From NCBI GenBank assembly GCA_030407085.1, contig CM059585.1:93094501-93158500 (forward strand): a stretch of DNA of 64,000 nt, given 5' to 3'. The notes below the pieces were generated by a model. It had not been told where the DNA came from. It worked only from the letters and a program-made list of their open reading frames with translations, and made no database searches. Below are positions 22,764-34,018 of the stretch, piece after piece; within the stretch, counting starts at the first letter, position 1, and each line of letters opens with the position of its first letter. The position numbers were made by a program, and so were the translations under genes. Source of the stretch: Trichopria drosophilae. Taxonomy: Eukaryota > Arthropoda > Insecta > Hymenoptera > Diapriidae.

Positions 22764-24745
22764 CACGGAAAATAATAATCCAGTGAAAATTCCCGAACTC
22801 GTTCGGATGTTGAGGATTTCAGTATGCTTGAAAGAAGATTAGGAACTGTCTCGTTAGAAATTTTCTAGACCCTTTTTCATGAAGAAGTCAAATTAATTCA
22901 TGAGGAGTTCCCGAACTGTGAAGTGATATGCTCGAATTATATCTAAGATCTTATAACTAAGATCATTTCTAAACAGTTCGGGAATATTTCCGAATCAGTT
23001 CAAGAAAAATTCGAAGCTAATATAATTAAATAATCCGACTAGTTTAAGGGAAAAAAATTTGGTTTTCGTATGTATGTCTTTTAACCGCCATTTACTAATT
23101 CAAGAACAAACTTTTCTAACATTTTATACACAAGGCCCATACATAGAAATACATCGCTAAACGAATTACAACGCAGACCTATACAATAATATTAAACTAG
23201 ATAACAGTTAATATACGCACGCACGCAAACGGTATTAACGGAACGCTAACATATTTACTCATTAGTAGACTGAGTCAGAAGTTGTATTTATACATAATCT
23301 ATCAGTTTAGCGCGCTGGCGAGAAACGCGCCATCTGTGAATATCTGTGTAAGTGAATGCCCGCGAATATTTGAATGTAGTTATTCACAAATAACGTTCTT
23401 TATATTTTTCATACAATCGGGTATGTAGGTTTAAGGGGATTCCGTACGGCTCAGTCAATAAGGTAGAAATTTTCACAAAGATACTTAAATTAAAAATGAT
23501 TTAATTAATTTTTCAAAATTCAAGCTCTGTATTAGAAACTGTAATGAATATATATGATGTCCCAAAAAATATGAAACCCGTTAGTTAACAATCCACTGAG
23601 AATCGTGCTAAATAGATAGCCGTCAAAAATCATTTTTAAAAATACAAAATTACTGTTATGACTAAAACCGTATTTCACGAATAAGTGAAAATCGTAGAAA
23701 TGTAAATACGACCTTTTTTAAGACACACAGCAGTATAATAGCATTTTACACTAGTTCCACTAGTACGGCCAGTGAAAATTGCTCTAAATAAAAATTGTCT
23801 CATCCCAGCTAACACACTGTCACATTCGTCAACGAAAAGTTAACAAAATATACAAACAGTATACAAAACATTTTGTATATTTCGTAACATTTTCGCACAT
23901 GAACATGACCGTACGTCAGCTGGGATTGAACTGAAAGGTTTGATTATTATGTAGTTTGGAGTTTTACTACTACTATTAATAAGTTTGGCGTTTTATTTTG
24001 TTTTAAACGTTTAAATAATTTTTTTTTGTTTTTACCACATTCACTTCAGCATTATCGCAATGTACTTCAATAGCATTTTCTACAAGCTTGTCTGTATTAT
24101 GAATGCCATCAAATTCCTATTAATGTAAATTAAGGTAAACAAAATTTGATAAAGGTCAAAATATTTTTCAAAAAATAACTTTCCTATCGGCAGATTCTCC
24201 ATTCTTTACCTGTGTTAGAAGAAACATATCGAAGCATAATAATCGAATATATATATATATATATATATATTGTTTTGTTTTCATTCCCTGGCCGCCATGT
24301 GCGAATACATCGCCTGCGCAGAACGTCGGGGTTGGTTCGTTGGTTGTGTATATATATGTACATGGTCTGGCGTATCGGTATTTGCGCATATAATGTATAT
24401 ACATGTAGGTAGAGAAGTACAAAATAGTTCGGGAATTTTCATAAACTGGATGCACAACTTCTCACAATCGTAATGTAATAAAAACTATTTCATGTTAGAT
24501 GTACATTTTCTTAAATACTAATGACATAAATATTGAACTGTTTCTTAATTTTATGTGAAATCATCTGTAATATTTACTTTCAGCGTATTTCCGAACCAAA
24601 CTGTGAAATATATTTTCAGTTCGGGAATTACTCAGAAACATTTCGAACATATTTACCGATAATCGTGAGATTTTCGTCGAATTTTTCTCAAATCCTTAAC
24701 ATCCGAACAAGTTCGGGAATTTTCACTGGATTATTTTTTTCCGTG
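22764..24745. mobile_element. 1,982-bp DNA transposon relic, TA target site
   Basis: The left end CACGGAAAATAATAATCCAG and the reverse complement of the right end CACGGAAAAAAATAATCCAG match, and the similarity continues for about 59 bp through TGAAAATTCCCGAACT and GTTCGGATGTT. TA flanks both ends (22762-22763 and 24746-24747). TA duplication is typical of Tc1/mariner-type elements, but no DDE-transposase frame is visible, so this is non-autonomous or decayed. Subterminal phrases like TTCGGGAATTTTC recur at 22975-23000, 24427-24440 and 24620. Confidence 0.75.
24247..24270. repeat. (AT)n microsatellite
   Basis: An uninterrupted run of alternating A and T of about 24 bases inside the 1,982-bp element. 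Confidence 0.9.
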
Positions 24746-24747
24746 TA

Positions 24748-25620
24748 CAAGTAATAGACTAGTGTTTGGCATTTCAAAAGCTAAATCGATTGGTCTAGCT
24801 AATAAATAATCGTGTAATTCACAGTAATAGCAATGCTGATTGATTTAGTTAATGAAACCATTTTCTTGTCTCTAGCCCAGATTTGTTGTTCCAAAGTCGG
24901 TATATATACACTTATATCGAAAATACCCCTGGAATTACAAAATTGCAGTATTTTGTAGGGTGTTTTGTAATCTCAACGAGTCGGACTCTGCAGAGACTCA
25001 AATAAGATATGGCGATGATAGTCTTACGTGGATTAGTACAGTAGCCGGCCTTGTCAAATTCAAATTTGAGAACCGTGATATCTCGACAACTATGCAGAAC
25101 CGCATGGAAAAGAGCATAGCTGCATTAGATAGACATATGCCTAATGTCCCCAGGCGTAGGACTAATCTTTCTTGAAAAATTCTAGGTTATTTAGGGATAC
25201 GTCTGCTTGATACCACGAAACATATTTCTTCATTCGGGCTAGCTACTAATGTCAGTTCAAATCTAAACGTGCAGTAGTTGGACTTTAGTAAAATAAAAGA
25301 ATGTTTCATAATTCCGTAAGTTCTGTGGAGGAAGCAAATTTCAATCCAATGATGATATTTCAAGTTTCGTGACAATTGTAAATGTTATATAATATTCATG
25401 TTTAAGATATGAAAAGAAGATACTTTCATAGATCGATGCTGAACGCGACATCATCATATGAAAATATAAATTTGACAGATTTAACCACACTTTAAAAAAT
25501 TGGAGTGGAAAATTCTAAGACTAACATCACATTCCGCCTAAGAAAAAATCCTCACATGCAAACAAAAAAATTAAAAACATTTTAACAATTTCTTAGTTAT
25601 TACTAAGAAAACGATACTTC
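24748..25620. other. AT-rich stretch, nothing recognised
   Basis: No coding or repeat signal is convincing. A 71-codon plus frame at 24960-25175 has no recognisable domain. Confidence 0.45.
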
Positions 25621-25735
25621 ACCACGTGTAGTAGTAAAATGCGACCCTTATGCAGATATGAAATACGACTATCAGGCATGCGTAGCAGCAAATACGATAC
25701 TTAGCATATGCTGTAGTGAAATACGACCCTTTGGG
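25621..25735. repeat. Degenerate tandem repeat
   Basis: Three imperfect units built on a phrase like GTAGTAAAATACGACCCTTA followed by TGC or ATATG, with a spacing of about 38 bp. Confidence 0.5.
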
Positions 25736-25859
25736 TTCCGCCTAGCCCAGAATATATACGTATAAACAGAAAAAAAATGTTTACATTTTTACGATGTATA
25801 ATTTACATTAATAGTTTAATGGATTTTATTCATCATAATGCATTCGATCTTCAATCTAT

Positions 25860-26165
25860 TAGAGGCGTAAACTGAGAGAGTATACTGCTTATCAAATGAC
25901 AGAGTATAAGGACAATGTTAAATGGCATTCTATTTTTAATGACAATTAATCCATAGTGAGATTGATGAATGATACTCAATACAGACAATGTTAAATGAAA
26001 AACCGAATTGAGAATATCAAATGCCAATCCATAGTGATGGTGTATAGTAACTGTTTTGACGGACCTTAGTAACACACACAAGTGGCAGCTTGTGGTAACA
26101 ATGGTAAATAATAAATTAGAACAATGTCTAATGACAAATGACAGTCCGTAGTGAAAATATAAAAT
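25860..26165 (-). repeat. Degenerate short-period array (same family as 31 kb)
   Basis: Phrases such as CAAATGACAG, CAATGTTAAATG and CCATAGTGA recur at roughly 25-50 bp spacing. They are the reverse complement of the CTGTCATTTGA units at 30.9-31.4 kb, so the two arrays belong to one family in opposite orientations. Confidence 0.45.
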
Positions 26166-26269
26166 GAGAGCCCATTAGTAGTAGTAATTTATTTTTATGA
26201 CCCGAGGTTTTAAACTCTTGGCCAATCATACGAAAGCGTACAAAGACCTTAGGTCCGAGTCGATGTAAA

Positions 26270-26425
26270 ATTGAAAATGTGCATTTTCAAAACATCGACC
26301 CCGACGACAGGCCAGCCGAAGAATAACTTTTGTAAATTTTTGTATTGGTACTGGGTGCAGGTTTTCTGCGGTTTCCCTGCGACACCGAATGGGGTGCCTT
26401 GCGTAAATTGACCGCAGCCGTGCGA
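26270..26425 (+). mobile_element. R1 fragment joined to a second repeat fragment
   Basis: Bases 26270-26327 match the R1 internal block (GTGCATTTTCAAAAC, then CGACCCCGACGACAGGCCAG). Directly after it, 26345-26400 resembles the start of the insert found in R1 copy A (a GGT...GCAGG hairpin followed by CACCGAATGGGGTGCC). The same two sequences lie together in both places, in a different order and spacing. Confidence 0.55.
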
Positions 26426-26669
26426 TGAGATAATGTCGGTAATGGCGAAATCTGCTAACACTAAGAAATATTGATTTTCGATCGCATAGCTTGAAATCGG
26501 GAAAAGAGTTGATGTCGTTGGCAAGTTTTATGTTTATTATCACACAAAATAGTTAAATTTTGTATTCTTCTTATCCGATTAGTAGTTTCATAAGTGAAAA
26601 AGTTCTTGTAAAATATATAAGGTTTCTTGTATGTCGGATATAAAGTAAAACAATAATCAAAAAGAAAAG

Positions 26670-26702
26670 GTTTCGACCATATTTATTTAAGGTCCTCTTC
26701 AG
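26670..26702 (-). ncRNA. Hammerhead-ribozyme-like core near Penelope-like remnant
   Basis: The minus strand reads CTGAAGA, then G, GACC, a 12-nt AT-rich loop, GGTC and GAAAC. GACC/GGTC can form stem II. The geometry, including the extra G, is the same as at 13829-13857. It lies about 400 bp downstream of the GIY-YIG frame on the same strand, where a Penelope-like terminal repeat with hammerhead motif would be expected. Stem III and the cleavage site are not convincing, so function is unproven. Confidence 0.45.
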
Positions 26703-27100
26703 AAATCTGAGTACAAAGATAAATTAATTGAATATTAGATTAATGAATTACAAAAATTAATTTGAAAAAAATGACGAAGTCAAGTATTAATTATCAAAAA
26801 GAGTAAATGTCTTTTTTTCCTTACCTGTGAATATTGTAGAGCACAGTTTAGATCCAATTATAATTGTTTTTTATGTAAGAATATGCGGTAAGAATAGCGG
26901 TGTGTAAAGACAGCATCTAAAAATAATTAAAAAAGAAAAAATGAGTTTATTGAAAACTCAGTAAGAAAAAAAAGGAATTTAAATTTTATACTGTTATAAG
27001 TTTGGAGTATAGAAATAAACTGTTTAATACTTGACTTCTTACAATATTAGTGTGATTGTAAACAATGATAGAAGGGCGAACTATGTAAAATTTTTAAATT

Positions 27101-27400
27101 TTAACCAGTAAAATTAATAAGTGAAAAATAAGTTTCAGGAAGTAAAGATTTTTCAAATCTAACATTTTTTTTATTACATTTAATAAAGTAATTTTCAATG
27201 TGACATCTTTTATGATAATTATGTTCTGTGGCCAAAATTTTAATGTTAATATAATCAAAATCATGTCCAGTATTGATTCTATCTAAAGTTAATCCTGTAT
27301 AATTTTCTTCGTTTCCTGTGATATTGCGTTCATGTTCAAGAATGCGATTTTTAAGTAATATTTTGGTTTGCCCTATATAACAACCACTACAATGTTTGCA
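27101..27400 (-). pseudogene. Penelope-like retroelement, GIY-YIG endonuclease remnant
   Basis: An open minus frame of 99 codons plus stop, with no ATG and an in-frame stop just upstream at 27404-27406. It begins CKHCSGCYIGQTKILLKNRI, continues LEHERN, and later has a TGHDFDY then IKILATEHNYHKR block and IENYFIK. The Cys pair before a CYIG motif, the Arg in the following helix, the EH pair and the TGH ... KIL ... R ... E series are characteristic of the GIY-YIG nuclease at the C terminus of Penelope-like reverse transcriptases. The family uses this nuclease to nick target DNA for integration. The reverse-transcriptase part is absent, so this is a 5'-truncated dead copy. Confidence 0.8.
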
Positions 27401-27409
27401 GTTTTATGT

Positions 27410-27960
27410 TTGTTGGTAACCAGGCAGATCACTTTACGAAGCCATCCGGATAACATCATTAGCGCATTTTTCTTGAATAAATTCCGTGTCGAGTCCGTGT
27501 TGAGTTCCGTGCCGAGCGACCGAATTTTCCGTCGAGTCCACCGGGGAGTCGTGATCGGTTGAATTGGAGTTATTGGTTCGGGTAGTCGAGTCGCAGAAAA
27601 GGACGCCCGGTAATATTCGGCAGAAACCCACTATTGTAAATCCTCCGGGCGGCCGAAATTGAAGCTGGTAGTCGCCCACTTTCAAGAATTCTTCAATTTG
27701 TAATAGGCCCTGTCGAGGTCACCACTGGTACAGAGAGGTCGCCCTCTTAGTTAATCGAGTCCGCAGAATTCGCATCCTTCGTTCGATCCCTCGGCTTTGT
27801 TTCGTTTTCTTCCGACATTTTGGTATCGTCGTTCAACTCGCTCGGTCGCGTCGTACGAGGACCAAACAGATTTTGCCACGGACGATTTATCTCATCGTGA
27901 GAGAGTTAATAATAATCAAAGTTTTGCTACAGAAAAGTGACAATTTTTTGTAATACATCC
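27410..27960 (-). pseudogene. Possible retroelement leader and gag-like remnant
   Basis: A GC-richer block on the minus strand. An ATG at 27818 opens a 23-residue hydrophilic frame (MSEENETKPRDRTKDANS) that stops at 27747. A second frame at 27434-27685 continues in a different phase with KVGDYQLQFRPPGGF. Upstream on the same strand lies a leader-like stretch with TTTGGTCCTCGTACGACG. The layout of leader, start of a charged protein and frameshift resembles the 5' part of an LTR retrotransposon. No long terminal repeat, primer-binding site or conserved gag motif was confirmed. Confidence 0.3.
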
Positions 27961-28012
27961 CCGATTTTCACTCGATAAACGAAACAGTCTGTATTTTTAT
28001 GATCTTATATAT

Positions 28013-29158
28013 CATGGACACAAATTTTTTTATTGTCGATTTGGGCTCCTTAGGGTCTGAAACGAAGTAAAACCTAAGGTCTGGATCGAAGTAAAAAAAT
28101 TGTGTCCGGGATCTTGTACATACGTCCGTACGTCCCGTTTTATTATCGCGCGAGAACTCGCGTACGGATAACCGTAATGACATAATTTTTTTTTTAAATA
28201 CGTGTTTTGGCATAACTTAGATCTGATTAGATTTTGGCGCAGATGCATCGGTCCATTACTAAAAAACATTAGCCCCAATTACGTTTGTTCGTTGTTTTTT
28301 GCATTTATTTTGTAAAAATACAAATTTTATTAAAAAATGTTTCAAACAAAAAAGATAGGGCATTAAATTCTCTGCAAAAAAGATTCTATGCATGTTCTTC
28401 CTAAAGTAAACGATAATGCCATAAAAACTGGTTTAAAATGCTTATAACTATTGTCTGAAAAAGCACTGAATTTGGTCACCTCGGCAAAAAAATTACTCTA
28501 TAATTTTTCATCAATTTCTACGTTTCGCCCATCTACCCCCGAGGAGTAGTCTTCGCCAGCCCCTCTGGCGCGATGATCACCTACGGGCTCATAAGTTCTT
28601 TTACGCCCTTGATACGAAAATAACTATTTCGATATATCTAAAAGATGTCTTATAGATATCTAAAAGATATCCGTCAGAGATCTTTTCTTCTCTTTCAAGA
28701 TATCCTTGTCGAATTATATGTATATATATTGTATATATAAGATCATAATGATACCTACAGTAATTAGTAAAACACTGTAAACATGTAATATGCCTCGAAT
28801 AGTCTATTATAATACCAGTGCTTGAAGTAAGTGTTTTGCAACTTTTATTTATTAATACTTCGGCTGGACTGTCGTCGGGATCGAAGTTTTGAAAATGCTT
28901 ATTTTCAATTTTACGTCGACTCAGGCCATAGGTCATAGTTTTAAATCATTTTCAATGTTCATACATATAAGAAACACTATATTGTTGTAACATATCTATC
29001 GAAGCCACTTGGACATAAATTTGATTGGACCTCCAAATAACGATATAATTTTATAATATAATTGACGTTAACGAACGAGTATTAAGGAATAGCCGACTCT
29101 CCACTGGGTCGAAGTTTCTGACCAAGCGAAGCGAGCGAGGCACCACGCCAACACTAGT
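28013..29158 (-). mobile_element. R1 repeat, copy B
   Basis: A near full-length R1 copy on the minus strand, starting (right side) at ACTAGTGTTGGCGTGGTGCC. The frame at 28601-28936 is intact and close to that of copy A. The distal end is rearranged: in minus orientation the sequence GGACACAATTTTTTTACTTC is followed by an inverted copy of the preceding segment, so the terminus forms a short palindrome not seen in copies A, C or D. Confidence 0.8.
28601..28936 (-). CDS. R1-encoded frame, copy B, function unknown
   Basis: It encodes 111 codons, residue for residue close to the copy A frame from ENKHFQNFDPD to the FVSRA end. The start differs: copy B uses an ATG further upstream in altered sequence. 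Two copies keep the frame while two do not, so selection is possible but not shown. Confidence 0.25.
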   Translation of the reverse strand: MTYGLSRRKIENKHFQNFDPDDSPAEVLINKSCKTLTSSTGIIIDYSRHITCLQCFTNYCRYHYDLIYTIYIHIIRQGYLEREEKISDGYLLDIYKTSFRYIEIVIFVSRA

Positions 29159-29399
29159 TTATTATTATGATTTTTATATTTACTATTGTGATTTGCAAAT
29201 TTTAAATTGGTCAAATTTGCGCATATTCGGCAAAAGATTTGTCGCATATTTTTCAAATATATAACGAACAAAACGCATCAATGGATTTTTTTTCAAATAT
29301 CGTTTGAAACTCTAGACATTAAGAACTTGTAGTAGTTCTCATTATTTATTCCGTTAAATAAGCAGCACGTGTATGACGAATCGTAATCATCGGCGCATT
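29159..29399. other. Short AT-rich stretch, nothing recognised
   Basis: No coding or repeat signal seen. Confidence 0.45.
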
Positions 29400-29960
29400 T
29401 GTTCAATTAATTTTAACGAGGTTCGCCGTTGGAGCATATAAAACGCATTACTTGCTTACGTAGACGCGTATCTCGTCGTATACACGGGGTGATTATTATA
29501 ACACGAGCAATCGGATTTCGCGAGATGTCGCTTTTGCGCATCGTCGTTACATATACAAACACCCAGACCTAGGCCGACCACGCGCTTACGAGACTTTGCA
29601 CTTCTCGCCGTCGACAATTTCCCTTTGCGCGTCCGCCCGGTTACCTCAGCTCGCGGAAGCGGAAGCGAGGCTCATCAGTGCATATCTAACGATATCGGGT
29701 TTCTAACTCACGTATACATAATACACCGGCATAGAGCGAGAGGACAAATCGCTGCGAGGCGACTGTTGACTGAACATTAAGGCCCTCCTCGCTTCCGTAG
29801 CAGTCTTGTAATAAACCGTGTAACACGCTGCCGGTCATGTTTGAGGGCAACAAATCGCGCACTTTAGATTGTTGGATCTCACGTGGGGAAAGTCATTAAG
29901 CGAATGAATGGGAAACGGACGACGACGAAAATATCCCGTTGGAAATTGATGGATGGATCT
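29400..29960. other. CpG-rich patch, candidate promoter or regulatory DNA
   Basis: GC and CpG content are high through CGCG- and GCGC-containing words. A TATA-box-like CATATAAAACGC lies near 29436-29447. No open frame with a recognisable domain follows on either strand. A promoter or enhancer is a reasonable guess but nothing in the sequence proves transcription. Confidence 0.3.
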
Positions 29961-30930
29961 GACAGCACCCACATCGGGAGAACATGTTGCGAAACAGGTT
30001 CATGCATGAAAGTCTGCCTCGGTCCGGGTGATGAATGTAAAGTCATTAGAAACAATTATTAATTGGTTTTCTATGTGGAAACGTTAACTGGATGGTTGAA
30101 TGTTTAGATGTAATTGACAAGGATTAATTAGGATTTCATCAATTAATTTACTAGCATGATTTCCCTTCGTTTTAACCCACACAACATGAGTTCGCTACAA
30201 GTGATCTGTCGTTTCGTATAGTCGACTACGGAAAGTCAACTATAAGTCGACCGTCGAAAGTTGACTTTATGTCCACTAAAGAACATTAACGACAAATATC
30301 CAAACAGCACATTCCTCTTAAAAAGATCTTCCGGAGCTCACTCTTATAATGTCTCAAAAAAGAACTATTGAAGTTGTTTTAGTTGTAATTTACGCATATT
30401 TACAAATTACTAATTACTCAATTAAACTGTTTTTCTCGAACAGTTTATGAATGACCATTTTTTTGTTAGTTATTGTTTCTTCACAATCTGATTCCCATTT
30501 AACATTACACGACAGTTATCCCCTTTCATTCAAAAGTTTGCAGCCCCAAAACAACACTTGCTTACTAAAGAAATCTTCTAGAACTGTTTGCTATGATATC
30601 TCCTATAATACATTTTGAAAAGGTATTATTAAGATTTATGGTTTTTTGTTAGTCTTAGAAAAAGCTCTTAAAGATGCCTTTACCATGGCCTCGTAAAATC
30701 GCTTCAAGGTCTTTAAATGATTTGATTTCGGATTATATTTGTGTTGACGCAGCGATCCTTAGTTTTGTATTGATGACGTGTTTAAGTTTATATTTCAAAC
30801 ACTACCATTGCAAACAATCGCACTGAAGCTGCCGACTTAATCGTCAACGATCTTTCGTTTTATTCAATGTCTCTACTAGCACGGTTCCGGTTTAAGCCTC
30901 CCTCACTGTGACGTTCACATCCGAAACTAA
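29961..30930. other. AT-rich stretch, no gene seen
   Basis: A short inverted pair, AAAGTCAACTATA and AAAGTTGACTTTA, lies near 30233-30273. Nothing else is recognised. Confidence 0.4.
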
Positions 30931-31440
30931 ACCAAAAAACACATGGACGGATTGTCATTACACATTGTCATTTCACAATATTATTAAAGGTTACTATTAT
31001 AGACGCTCTTTTGGTATTATTCCTTTGAGCTGTGATTTGATAATGTCACTATTGCATAGGGAGAAAAATATTGTATCCGATAACATACTGATGTTACGGG
31101 ATAACTTATTGATGGTACTAGATACCATCAGATGTTATCCGGTACCATCAGTATGGTATCCAGTAATATTTATTTCTCTCCGTTTAGATTGGAAATATCC
31201 ACTGCAGACTGTTATGGGTCATAGACACATATTCTTCGACATCGTTACTATGAACTGTCATTTGATATTTGCTTTATTAGCTGCCATTTGACAACATCAT
31301 TGTATACTCTCATGAAATATTATTGTAGATTGTAATTTGATAATGTTAGTACTGCTGACATTTGACATCATCATTGTAGACTGTCATTCGATATTGCCAC
31401 TACAGACTGTTATTTTGAATTGTCACTACTATCTTAATCT
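30931..31440 (+). repeat. Degenerate tandem array with period about 26-28 bp
   Basis: Units of the type CTGTCATTTGATATTGTCA, then TTGTAGA, recur at about 26-28 bp from 31200 to 31440, and more loosely from 30940. Examples start at 31255, 31281, 31329, 31358 and 31379. The stretch 31085-31170 adds a palindromic GATACCATC cluster. The 127-codon plus frame at 30908-31291 is a by-product of the array. Confidence 0.55.
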
Positions 31441-34018
31441 GGGTAACACTTTGAAAACAACACATTCTTCCATAATCAAATGCATATTTTCAGAGAAAAA
31501 CAAAAAGTGGACTATATTTAACATACTGTGTTATTGCACAATCAAGTGTTGAGTTTAATATCTATAAAAAGTTGACTGCAATTGACGAATACTAGTCGTT
31601 TACTGTCTTTGATTGCCAGGGGTCTTATTTTGAGACAGTCATTGACAATAAATATGTGTTTATATAGTTACATATTATTTTTTTCTGTGAACAATGTGTA
31701 TTATCTTAACGGCAAACTTTTGTCAGTTTAATTTCAATAAGTTCAATTAATATAGAATTTTTGAAAACATCAAGAAAACATTGTTATGAGTTTATTAAGA
31801 TGAACTTTATTATAATCATACCATCTTAGTAAAGTCCTATAATTTTAAGTTATCAAAAAGTAAATGGTAAAGCTTATATCATAAAATTATGTCAATACAC
31901 CTTGGAAGACCTGAATAAATGTTGTGCGTTTTAAAAGTCGAATATCTTTTTAGTAAATGCTTTCTACTTAATCCTTAAAATGATCTTTTATGTTACTGCA
32001 TGTGCAAAATGCTAATTTCGATACTCTTGACTTCTTTCCGACGCATTTTACACACGAAAGCAACATCAAAAAAAATGTCGGCACATGTATGCCACTTGTA
32101 TCGAAAAATACTGTTTTGATACAGTAGTCGTTTTTGGAGCGTAAAATGATCAGTTTGTTGAGATCGGGATTTGCTGAGTCATCATTGTTAAAAATCATTT
32201 AAAAATGGGCATTTTTCATATCTACTGAATAAAAAAATTATGTGCAAACTGCTAATAATTATTAAATATTAATAAAATATTATGCTCCAATTTTCGGATG
32301 CATGGGAAACTGATGCGAAAGGATTTTTTATGTTTACGAGAGAGTTTTGTATGAAACAATAAGTACTTCCATTGTCAACTTCCGGAAGAGCACTAATAAT
32401 AATAGTTGAATGTCTTCTTTCGTCTAAATATTATTTACATTAATATAATTAAATATAACCATTATAATGCTATTTATATTGTTATTCTGTAATTATTGTT
32501 GTTGTTATTAATATTATTATTATCCTATTATACTTATAACGTCCATGAGTTTTCGTGACATAATTAAGCGAAAAACATTCAAATGCAAACGAAAACCGTA
32601 AGCCAATTCATCAATCACCAAAAATCCACCGCTTTGGTTCAAGATATATTTCCTCGTAAAAGTCGGTTTCTCTAATAATAAAACCACTAAAATATTGATC
32701 GTCTACGATGTGCTGGTCATTCCTCTATAAAAATATGTAATCGTCAGTAAACAATAAATTCATGCAGAATTTTTTAATGTTTTGCAAACTCAAAAAAAAA
32801 AAAACTATAAGCTGAGGAGTGAAAAATACATTGATCGGTATTCGCCAATGACTTAATAAAAACTGAAATGTCATACCACCAAATATGAAAGATAAAACGG
32901 TAATACGTGTTGAAAATTTGTGCGATTAATTTTCAAAGGTATTTTTGTTCGTCGCTTAGCCCCATTTTCCCATTTTACTCTCTAAATCCGAATTAAACAA
33001 ACCTTACTAATCATGGGGTGAAAAGTGGAAAGTTAAATCATGACTTTCTCTAAAAAACTAATTCATGATTTGATGATTATTAATTTAAAATGAGAAGTTG
33101 TATTTGTTAACATCTTGCTACTAGAATGATTTAGTGAAATCTAACTGAGGAATTGCTAATGAATTAGTAGTTGTTTATTATAAATAATTCTACTAAATCA
33201 ATGAGTGGCCGACTTTTCACTCTTTCATCGTTAGTTTTTGGATTACCGTATTTACGGAATATATTTATTGAAGCGTACATTTATGCGTCCGGATTCTTTT
33301 GAAATCTGTTACGAATTTTGCAATTCTAATTGAAATTCATTTTCATCGTCTTCATCAATGAGTGGAAACTTATTTTCAGTAATATTGTGTTTTTCTTACT
33401 TCAATGAACGTATTTTCTAAAAAGACAACAATGACTTTTTAACTATTAAAGACCCGTTTGTCTAAAATCGTACCAGTAATTCTCCGTATGCTCTGTAAAA
33501 TATCTGTACGTTAAAATATCCAGATGAGTAATCGGTATGAACTGTTATACTGCAATTATCAACCATTCCAATCTAGCTCAATATTCTCAAGATCTGCAGA
33601 AACCGCTCAAAATATCAGTAATATTCATGAGCACGAGCAGAAGTGAAAATACGGAAACTAGCAAATTATATTATACGTCTACTTCAGCATCCGCATTCCA
33701 TAACTCGAGACAAATGAACTATATAGTTCCCTGTTATATTGTTAATTACTTTTTGAAGAACCATAATTTATCATTTTATCCGGATAAATTATTATGAAAT
33801 GTTGGTGAATTATTAGAGACCTTTTAAAGTTAAAACTTTGTTGTGGCAACATTCTGATAGAGTGAGCAGATCTCTAACTTTCCGGGTTGATTGCGAAATG
33901 GTAATAAGTAGATCCCATGTATCGAATTTAAGGATTATGAAATTAATAACAACAACAATAATAAATGAGTTTATTGTACACAGTGAAAAGTACCCTAATT
34001 GTTATACATGATTTTCCT
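31441..34018. other. AT-rich stretch, nothing recognised
   Basis: No coding, RNA or well-bounded repeat signal was seen. Short open frames have no recognisable motifs. Confidence 0.45.
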
